This document shows, in pieces, positions 1 through 7,700 of a stretch of DNA of 42,222 nt. The stretch is from Terriglobales bacterium. GTDB lineage: Bacteria; Acidobacteriota; Terriglobia; Terriglobales; SCQP01. The notes under the pieces were generated by a model that saw nothing but the letters and a program-made list of their open reading frames with translations, had not been told where the DNA came from and made no database searches. Position 1 is the first letter of the stretch. Every line of letters starts with the position of its first letter. A program made the translations under genes and the position numbers. The DNA lies in NCBI GenBank assembly GCA_025451775.1, contig JANWJU010000050.1, positions 1 to 42,222 on the forward strand, in the 5' to 3' direction.

Positions 1-27
1 CACCCACCAGATTTCGCCGCGCCGCAT
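1..27 (-). CDS. MazF-type toxin, N-terminal fragment only (truncated by window edge)
   Basis: Reverse strand from 27 reads ATG CGG CGC GGC GAA ATC TGG TGG GTG = MRRGEIWWV, the typical MazF N-terminus; ATG overlaps the TAA of the upstream MazE-like ORF. Confidence 0.75.
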
Positions 28-290
28 TAGATCAGTTCTTTGCCGCACCGCGGACCGCTGGTCCACTCGCGGTCGGCGGATTCGTCCGGAGCGGCGGCGT
101 CGCACTGCGCCAGCAACTCGTCCAAAGCGTAGGCGGGGCGCGTTCGCGGTTCGATCACGAGCCTGCCCTGTTCAACGGCCAACTCGACATGTGCGTCCGG
201 CCCGAGGCGGAGCATCTTGAGCAGCACCGGCGGCACGGCCAGCATGACCGAGCCACCCACGCGCCGCAGGCGGGCGGGGTAGGGTTTCAC
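27..290 (-). CDS. AbrB/MazE-family antitoxin
   Basis: 87 aa with SpoVT/AbrB-like N-terminus (ARLRRVGGSVMLAVPPVLLKMLRLGPDAHVELAVEQGRLVIEP); GTG start; immediately followed by a MazF-like start. Confidence 0.85.
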   Translation of the reverse strand: MKPYPARLRRVGGSVMLAVPPVLLKMLRLGPDAHVELAVEQGRLVIEPRTRPAYALDELLAQCDAAAPDESADREWTSGPRCGKELI

Positions 291-310
291 GGTTATATTT
301 TAATATAACC
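291..310. promoter_or_regulatory. Inverted repeat GGTTATATT-TT-AATATAACC directly upstream of mazE-like gene (putative autoregulatory operator/promoter)
   Basis: 9-bp perfect arms with 2-bp spacer abutting the GTG start; reverse strand contains TAAAAT 6 nt before GTG. Confidence 0.7.
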
Positions 311-358
311 AGCGTCGCAGCGCCGCGCAAGCTGGGCGTGAATTTATCGGCGGAACGT

Positions 359-772
359 TCAGGCGAAGGGGTTGCGCACGGTGACGCCGCGGATGGTCTG
401 GCCGGGCTGCAGGTCCTCGGTTAGCAACTCGGTGCAGTGGGCGCTGGCGGCGGCGGCGATGATCAAGCTGTCCCAAAAGCCGAGGCGACTGAGTGTCATC
501 TCGTCGATGGCGTCGTAGATCACACCGGTCGTGAGCAGGACGGTATCCAACGCTGCCCACGACCGCAGCGCTGCTTTCGCCTGGGTGGGGGAAATCCCGA
601 ATTTGCGGGTGGCGACCGCGGCGAACTCTTGCAGCACCTGGGTGGAGACGACCCCGTTTTGCGATTCCATCAATTGGCGCAGGACGGTCCGGCTGACCGT
701 TCGTTTAATGGGGTCCTCGTCATCGATGGCATAGAGGAGCACATTGCTGTCGATGAAGGTGCGGGCGCTCAA
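359..772 (-). CDS. PIN-domain toxin (VapC-like)
   Basis: TFIDSNVLLYAID N-terminus, LGFWDSLIIAAA acidic motif; overlaps the upstream antitoxin ORF by 4 nt. Confidence 0.88.
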   Translation of the reverse strand: MSARTFIDSNVLLYAIDDEDPIKRTVSRTVLRQLMESQNGVVSTQVLQEFAAVATRKFGISPTQAKAALRSWAALDTVLLTTGVIYDAIDEMTLSRLGFWDSLIIAAAASAHCTELLTEDLQPGQTIRGVTVRNPFA

Positions 773-999
773 CCGCGCCTTTCATGGGCTTCTTCGCGAT
801 TCCATTTCCAGCCGCGGGAGTGACCCGAAATTCCGTTCAATACCCGCAGCATCTCCTCGGCTGCGGCTCGGCGATCGGGCATGACCGTCTTCTCGAGCAG
901 GTCGCGGACGAGCTGGTTGAGGGTGGTGTTGTGCCGGGCCGCGTAGGCGCGACCAGCGGTGATGACCTCCTCCTCGATCGCCAGAGTGATGTTCTTCAT
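769..999 (-). CDS. VapB-like antitoxin (DUF6364/RHH-like)
   Basis: 76 aa, MKNITLAIEEEVITAGRAYAARHNTTLNQLVRDLLEKTV; translationally overlapping PIN ORF. Confidence 0.82.
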   Translation of the reverse strand: MKNITLAIEEEVITAGRAYAARHNTTLNQLVRDLLEKTVMPDRRAAAEEMLRVLNGISGHSRGWKWNREEAHERRG

Positions 1000-1020
1000 G
1001 AGCCATCATAACCCACATAG

Positions 1021-1034
1021 CCTGTGTACGCAGG
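1021..1034. promoter_or_regulatory. Putative vapBC operator: imperfect palindrome CCTGTGTACGCAGG
   Basis: Arms CCTG/CAGG with central GTAC, ~22 bp upstream of vapB; nested within CATAACC...GGTTATG (1007-1013/1033-1039). Confidence 0.45.
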
Positions 1035-2009
1035 TTATGGATGCGTGATGCCCACGAGCTTGACGGTGGCGGTGGAGTCGATGTCGGTATTGGTGGTTTG
1101 GGCCTGGGGGCTGGGGCCGATGAAGCGGATGTCCATGGTGTCGTGGGTGGTGCTGGTGGCTAGATCGAGGATGGCTTGGGGCAAGCGGTACCGCGAAGTG
1201 GCGGTGGTATCGAAGCCGACGGTGGCTTCGGGAATCAGACCTTGGGCGGCCATCTGCTGGGTGCCTGGGAGGGAGCCGGGCGGGAGCTGGCTGGAGCCAT
1301 GGGAGTGGACGACGACGGTGGCGGAGGGCTGGCCCTCGAGCGTGCCGACGGCGGTGAGCTGACACTCGAGCGTGAGGGGCAGGGAGAAGTTGAGGGTGGG
1401 GATCTGCTGGGTGCGGACGCGGGTCCAGCGGGCGCCGACGGTGGTGGGGCCGGTGGGAAGGGTATCCATGCGGGCCAGCTCGGCGAGCATTTGGACGGGT
1501 TGGTCGTAGTCGGCGCCCTGGGGGCGGGAGACGGTGGTGAATTGCGGGCCATTGATGCGGAAATGAACCGCGGGCATGGACTGGGCGGCGTGATCGGTGG
1601 CGGCGGCCTGGGCGGCGACGCTTTGCTGATCGGTGGGGTTGTCGGCTTTGACGGTGGATGTGTATTGGGTGAAGCGCAGCTCGGCGTCAAAGTTGCCAGG
1701 GGTGGCGGCAGCCAGGATGTGCATGGCGATCTCAGCTTTGATATCCATCTGGATGTGGGTGCCGACGTTGGAGTGGATGGCGACCGAGTAGGTCAGCACC
1801 GAGCCGGGTGCGAAGTCGGGCACCAGGGTGACGGCTTTGGAGGGCATTTGCGCGGCGGCGGCCAGGGCCAAGAGTGCGGTCAGCGCGATGCTGCCCACGG
1901 CGTGAGCACGCGCCAACGGCCGGGCTGGGCTGAGGGGCCCCGGCCCGGCCGCTGGCGCGGAGCGGGCGGCGGCAGCCGGGTGCCCGCGATCTATAATCTG
2001 AGAGCGCAT
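1035..2009 (-). CDS. Secreted hypothetical protein
   Basis: 324 aa ORF; signal-like hydrophobic stretch AHAVGSIALTALLALAAAAQ; divergent from pepP-like gene. Confidence 0.65.
   Translation of the reverse strand: MRSQIIDRGHPAAAARSAPAAGPGPLSPARPLARAHAVGSIALTALLALAAAAQMPSKAVTLVPDFAPGSVLTYSVAIHSNVGTHIQMDIKAEIAMHILAAATPGNFDAELRFTQYTSTVKADNPTDQQSVAAQAAATDHAAQSMPAVHFRINGPQFTTVSRPQGADYDQPVQMLAELARMDTLPTGPTTVGARWTRVRTQQIPTLNFSLPLTLECQLTAVGTLEGQPSATVVVHSHGSSQLPPGSLPGTQQMAAQGLIPEATVGFDTTATSRYRLPQAILDLATSTTHDTMDIRFIGPSPQAQTTNTDIDSTATVKLVGITHP
1992..1997 (+). promoter_or_regulatory. Consensus -10 TATAAT upstream of the aminopeptidase gene
   Basis: Perfect TATAAT ending 10 nt before ATG 2008; predicted TSS about 4 nt from the start codon. 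Confidence 0.55.
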
Positions 2010-3474
2010 GCGCCATCATAGCTTGGCCGTCCTGCTTTTGTTGAGCTGGCCCGCGATCTGGATGCGGACGCCTCCGGCGCCGGTGCAGTCGCCGGCCGCG
2101 CACGCGGCCGAGCTGAGCGGGCGCCGGGCGGCGGTGCTGGCGGCGCTCGGTCCGAATGACGCGCTGATCCTGTTCGCCGCGCAGGCGCGGGATTTTTCTG
2201 GCGACGTCGATTACCCCTACCGTCAGGAGAATAACTACTGGTATCTGACCGGTATCAACCAGCCGGGCGGCATCCTGGTGCTGTCGCCGGGGGCGAAGGC
2301 GCGGGTGGTGCTGTATTTGATCAATCCCGATCCCGCGCAGGAGAGCTGGACCGGGCACGAAATCTCCGCCGCCGAGGCGCGCGCGCGCAGCGGGATTGAC
2401 GACATCCGGGATGCCGCCCAGTTTGGCGATGTGCTCAGTGGCGTGCTCGATCATGTGCCGAAGGGCGGCCACCTCTATCTGCTCAGCGGCGATGCGCGCG
2501 AATATCCGGAGGAGATGGCGCTGCGGACGCAACTGGCGGCGAGCGCACCCCAGCTGACGGTTCTGGATCCGGCGCCGATCTTTGCGCGGCTGCGGGCGAT
2601 CAAATCGGCGTGGGAGATCGCGCTGATGCAGCACGCCGACGACATCAGCGCCGAGGCGCACATGCGCGCCTGGGCGATGACCGCGCCGGGACGGTGGGAG
2701 TACCAGGTCCGGGCCGAGTTCGATGCCGTCTTCGGCATGCGGCACGCAGATGGTTGGGGGTACCCCGAGATCGTGGCCAGCGGCGTGAACGCCACCACGC
2801 TGCACTATGAAACCGACCAGGGGCAGATCCCGGCGCAGGGGCTGATGCTGATCGACGCCGCCGCCGAGTACCGGCACATGTCGGCGGACGTGACGCGCAC
2901 ATTTCCCATCAACGGGACGTTCACGCCGCCAGAGGCTGAGATCTACAACCTGGTTTACGCCGCGCAGCAGGCCATGATCGCCTCCATCAAGCCGGGCAGC
3001 CCGGACTTCAACCCGGTTGGCAACGGGATTTTGATCGCCGGGCTGGAGCGGCTGGGGCTGATCACCACCGCGCCGGGCGCGCCGCCCGCGTTCGATCAGA
3101 TGCGGATTTGGTACTTCCACGGCCCCAGCCACGCCATGGGGCTGGACGTCCACGATGTGGGCGGGCTGGAGCGGCGCGCGGGCGTCATCATGTCCATGGA
3201 GCCGGGGCTGTACTTCCGCCCCAACACGTTCACGCAGGATTTGCCCGCGACCGATCCGGCGGCGTGGAAGGTGTTCACTGAAAAAGTGAAACCGGTGTTT
3301 GAGAAGTACAAAGGTATCGGCGTGCGCATCGAAGATGATGTGCTGGTGACGCCGGAGGGCCACCGTGTGCTGACGGCGGCGATTCCCAGCAAGTTGGCGG
3401 ACGTCGAAGCCCGCTGGGCGGCGCTGCACGCCTACGTCGAGCAGCACGGCGGCCCACCGCCGCTCCTGCCCTAG
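2008..3474 (+). CDS. Xaa-Pro aminopeptidase (M24 family), exported
   Basis: Signal-like N-terminus; M24 metal-site motifs (LMLIDAAAEYRHMSADVTRTFPINGTF, FHGPSHAMGLDVHDVGG, MSMEPGLYF, GIGVRIEDDVLVT). Confidence 0.93.
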   Translation: MRHHSLAVLLLLSWPAIWMRTPPAPVQSPAAHAAELSGRRAAVLAALGPNDALILFAAQARDFSGDVDYPYRQENNYWYLTGINQPGGILVLSPGAKARVVLYLINPDPAQESWTGHEISAAEARARSGIDDIRDAAQFGDVLSGVLDHVPKGGHLYLLSGDAREYPEEMALRTQLAASAPQLTVLDPAPIFARLRAIKSAWEIALMQHADDISAEAHMRAWAMTAPGRWEYQVRAEFDAVFGMRHADGWGYPEIVASGVNATTLHYETDQGQIPAQGLMLIDAAAEYRHMSADVTRTFPINGTFTPPEAEIYNLVYAAQQAMIASIKPGSPDFNPVGNGILIAGLERLGLITTAPGAPPAFDQMRIWYFHGPSHAMGLDVHDVGGLERRAGVIMSMEPGLYFRPNTFTQDLPATDPAAWKVFTEKVKPVFEKYKGIGVRIEDDVLVTPEGHRVLTAAIPSKLADVEARWAALHAYVEQHGGPPPLLP

Positions 3475-3484
3475 CCACCGCCGC

Positions 3485-3498
3485 CTCCCATACGGGAG
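3485..3498. promoter_or_regulatory. Palindrome CTCCCATACGGGAG upstream of LuxR-type gene
   Basis: Arms CTCCC/GGGAG; near-identical to the palindrome at 4699-4712. Confidence 0.6.
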
Positions 3499-3534
3499 AG
3501 AGCCGTGTTATTCTGCGCGAGTTTGGGAGTCACT

Positions 3535-4680
3535 ATGGTCCCCACGCGGGTTCCCAGCCGTGTTCGGAAGCGGCCGTCGTTCGACGATTTGCTGGATGTG
3601 CTGTACGGCTCAGCGGTCGATACCGGCATGCGCGCGGAGTTTTTGCGCCGCTGCTCCGCCTATTTCGATTGCCCAACGCTGGCGTTCATCGTGAATTACC
3701 GCCCGGAGCGGGGCGTGCATGCGGGCGTGCACGGTTGGAGCGAGCAGGCGCAGCGGCTATATCAGGACCACTTCGCGCTGCGCGACCCTTGGTACGGCGG
3801 CTATGCGCGCGCGGGCGTGGTGCCGCCGAAGCCGGGCCAGGTGTTCATCGGCCGGGGAAGTTCGGTGACCAGCGCCAGCGAGGTGCGCGCCTCGGAGTAC
3901 TGGAACGATTTCGCCCGCAAGCACGATCCCGATCACTTCTACCAGGGCGGCATCGTGACCGATAAGATTACGCTGACGATGTTGCGCAGCCCGCGCCAGG
4001 GCGATTGGGATGATCGGGCGGTGGACGAGTGGCGGATGCTTTACCCGCATTTCCGCCGGGCGTTCGCCATTCACGAGCAGGTGCTGGACTTGCGCGAGGC
4101 GATGGTGGCGGCCCATCACGCCGTGGACGCGCTGGATGCGGGCTTGATCGGGCTGGACGCGGCCGGGGCGGTGGCGTTCGTGAACCGCACGGGGGAGGCG
4201 ATTTTGAACCGGAACGATGGCCTGGCGGTGCGCGGGGGCCGGCTGATCGTCTCCGAGCCGGTAGCGGCGGGACGATTGGAGCAATGGCTGCGGGCCGCCA
4301 TCGACCCTTTTGGCGTGGGGCCTGGCGGTGACGGCATGACCATCCAGGGCGCGCGCGGGGCGGTGCACCTGTGCCTGCTTCCGGTCGCCCCCGAGCAGGT
4401 GGATATCCCCGCGCGGGCGAAGCTGGTGGTGCTGGTCAGCGATAGGGCATCGGCGCCCAAGAGCCGGGAGGCGGTGCTGTTGTCCCTGTTCGCGCTCACC
4501 CCCGCCGAAGCCCGCGTCGCCATGCTGCTGGCCGGCGGACGGGACCCGAAGGAGATCGCGGACCAAGGCCGCACCACCCCTGCCACGGTGCGGTTCCAGT
4601 TGAAGGCGATCTACCGCAAAACCGGCGTGCGGCGGCAAAGCGAGCTGGTGCGGTTGATCTCGCGCCTGCCGGGTGTCTAG
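3535..4680 (+). CDS. LuxR-family (C-terminal HTH) transcriptional regulator with PAS-like central region
   Basis: C-terminus LTPAEARVAMLLAGGRDPKEIADQGRTTPATVRFQLKAIYRKTGVRRQSELVRLI is a LuxR-type HTH; ATG 3535 preceded by GGGAG (track start is GTG 3505). Confidence 0.85.
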   Translation: MVPTRVPSRVRKRPSFDDLLDVLYGSAVDTGMRAEFLRRCSAYFDCPTLAFIVNYRPERGVHAGVHGWSEQAQRLYQDHFALRDPWYGGYARAGVVPPKPGQVFIGRGSSVTSASEVRASEYWNDFARKHDPDHFYQGGIVTDKITLTMLRSPRQGDWDDRAVDEWRMLYPHFRRAFAIHEQVLDLREAMVAAHHAVDALDAGLIGLDAAGAVAFVNRTGEAILNRNDGLAVRGGRLIVSEPVAAGRLEQWLRAAIDPFGVGPGGDGMTIQGARGAVHLCLLPVAPEQVDIPARAKLVVLVSDRASAPKSREAVLLSLFALTPAEARVAMLLAGGRDPKEIADQGRTTPATVRFQLKAIYRKTGVRRQSELVRLISRLPGV

Positions 4681-4698
4681 CTGTTGTCACATCAAAAA

Positions 4699-4712
4699 CT
4701 CCCATATGGGAG
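4699..4712. promoter_or_regulatory. Perfect 14-bp palindrome CTCCCATATGGGAG upstream of giant gene
   Basis: Self-complementary; shared sequence with 3485-3498. Confidence 0.65.
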
Positions 4713-4780
4713 ATGACATGACGTTCTCGCTGATTTAACAATCATGGCCGGGCGTGAATGACTCGCGCCGAGAGGTTGCC

Positions 4781-7700
4781 ATGATCGCTCACACATTCCG
4801 CCGTTCCCCGGCTGTCGCCATCGCGTTTCTGGGTTTTCTGGGCCTCGCGGCGAACGCGCAGACCCCGGTCGCGACCGTGTCGCCGTCGGCGTTGACGTTT
4901 GTGGCCCGGGATCTGAACGTCACCAGCGCCAGCCAGACGGTGACGCTCCGCAATGGCGGCACGGCCGCGCTCACGATCACCAGTGTGACAGCGAGCGGCG
5001 ACTTCGCCATCGCCTCCAACGCGTGCGGCGCTTCGCTGGCGGCAGGCGCGAACTGCGCGATCACGGTGACCTCGACGCCCACAGCGGTGGGCGTGCGCGC
5101 GGGCGCGCTCTCCATTGCCGATAACGCCAGCAGCAGCACGCAGGTGGTGGCGTTGACCGGGCGCGGTGTTGATCCCGCGGCCGTTGACTCCTACCAGTTG
5201 GTCACCGCCGCCGGACCGGGGCTGGTGCCGGGCCAGAGCTACGCCGCCACGGCGGTGAGCCTGGTCTCCCCTTCTGCGGTAACGGCGGACGTGGCAGGAA
5301 ACCTCTATGTCGTGAATGGTTTCGGTTTCCCAGACGCCGTGCTCAAGGTGACGCCGGGCGGCACGCTGACCTTCTACGCCGGGAACGGAACGAAGGGTTC
5401 CAGCGGCGATGGCGGGCCAGCGGCGCAGGCCGAATTGAACCTCGGCCCAATCGTCTCGAGCGTGGCACTGGACGCTGCCGGCGACCTTTTCATTCCCGAT
5501 TCCAGCAATTGCCGCGTGCGGGAGGTCAACGCCTCGACCGGCACAATTGCGACCGTGGCGGGTAATGGCACCTGCGGCTATAGCGGTGATGGTGGCGCGG
5601 CTAGCAGCGCTGAATTGAACGACCCGCAGGCGGTTGCGGTGGATGCTGCCGGCGATCTATTCATCGCCGATACCGGCAATTACTCCGTGCGGGAGGTAGT
5701 GGCCGGAACGGGTGCGATCAAGACCGTGGCCGGGACGGGCGTGAAAGGGTCATTGAGCGGAGCGAACCCATTGGTGAGAGGTGTGGCCACGACGGTGGCC
5801 CTGGGCAACCCCGGCGGGCTCGCGGTGGCGGTCAATGGCGATCTCTATATCGCCGACACTTTCAACTACGTGGTCTGGAGGGTGGCGGCACAAACTGGCC
5901 AGATCGCGCTCTTCGCCGGTCAGGTTCCGGGCAGCGCGGTGTGCGCGGCGGCGAGCGATGGGGTTGGCGACGGCTGCCCCGCCACGAGCGCCCTCTTCGG
6001 ATTGCCTAACGTTGTGCGCGGATTAGGTTTGGATGCGGCCGGTAATCTGTATATCGCTGCCGCCACCAGTGTCCATGAGGTGCTGGCGTCCAGCGGGGTC
6101 ATGGAGAACATCGCCGGCCAAGTGGGCACGGTCGAGAACGACAAGCTCGCCTCGGCGATCGGCGATGGTGGCCCGGCCACGGCGGCGTTATTCACGCGGG
6201 CCTCGGGGGTTTTTCCGCTGGCGAACGGCGACGTGCTCATCGCCGATGGCGGCCAGAACCGGGTCCGGCGCGTGAGTGGTGGCGTGATCACGACTATCGT
6301 GGGCAACGGCTTCTCCGGCGACACCGGCGACGGCGGCGCACCAACCAGCGCTCAAATTATCCCTGTGCGGTTGGCGGTGGAGGACAACGGCGGCCTGCTC
6401 ATCAGCGATCAGTACGACAACCTGATCCGCGAGGTCAAAGGAGGCGTGATTCGCACCCTCGCCGGCACCGGGGCCTATGACTACAGCGGCGACAATGGCC
6501 CCGCCTCCGCCGCCACGTTCAAGTTCCAAAGAAGCGTAGCCACCGACGCGGACGGCGATATTTTCGTGGCTGACCTCGGCAACGACGCGATTCGCAAAAT
6601 CAGTCTTGCGGGCGTGATCACCACCTTCGCAGGCGGAAATGGACTCGGATATAGCGGTGATGGCGGCGCAGCGACGGCGGCTCAAGTGAGCACCCCGTCT
6701 GGCGTCGCGGTGGATGCCGCGGGTGATGTATTCATCAGTCATAACGCGGTCGTTCGCGAGGTCACGCCCGATGGCATCATCCACACCTACGCCGGTAACG
6801 GGACTGCGGGCTATAGCGGCGATGGCGGCGCGGCGACAGCGGCCGAGCTGCGCGCTCCCGAAGGGTTGGCGGTGGATGCCAGCGGCGATCTTTTCATCGC
6901 TGATGTCGCAAATCACGTCGTGCGAGAGGTGAACGCGGCCACGGGGGTGATCAGCACCGTGGCCGGCAACGGTGTTTCGGGAACCAGCGGTTCCGGCGGC
7001 GCGGCGACCTCGGCCGAGTTGGAGGGCCCCAGCGATATCGCCCTCGATCCGGCGGGAAACCTTTTCATCATCGATTCCACGGCCAACGCCGGCTACGAGG
7101 TTTCAGCCGCCACGGGCATCCTGCAGCAGGCGCTGGGCGCGGCAAACGGCGTGTGCGGCGCCCAAGGCGTGGCCACTGACTCGGTGGGTGACGTGTATGT
7201 CGGAGACGTGTGCGGACAAACCGTGTACGAGGTGCTCACCCAGCCCACCCTCAACGTCTCGGCCTCGAGTCTCGATTTCGGCGGCCAGAACGTGGGCACC
7301 AGCAGCGCCAGTCAGACGGTGACGTTGACCAACCCCAGCGGGTTCCCGGTCGTGATTTCGGCGATCACCGGGACGAACGCCAACGACTTCGCTGTGACCT
7401 CGGCCTGCGGGGCGTCGCTGGCGGCGGGCGCGAGCTGCACGATCACGGTGACGTTCACGCCGGCGGCGACCGGCAGTCTGGCGGGCACGCTGACCATGGC
7501 CGACAACGCGGGCACGGGCACCCAGACGGTGGCGCTGAGCGGAACGGGAACGGCGCCGGGGATAGCCTTCTCGCCCGTCCACCTCACGTTTCCGTCGGCG
7601 CCGGTGGGCGTGGCCAGCGCGCCGCAAACCATCGTCGTGACCAATCCCGGGACCGGGCCGCTGACCATCAGCTCCATCAGCACTCTGCCCTTTAACTCGA

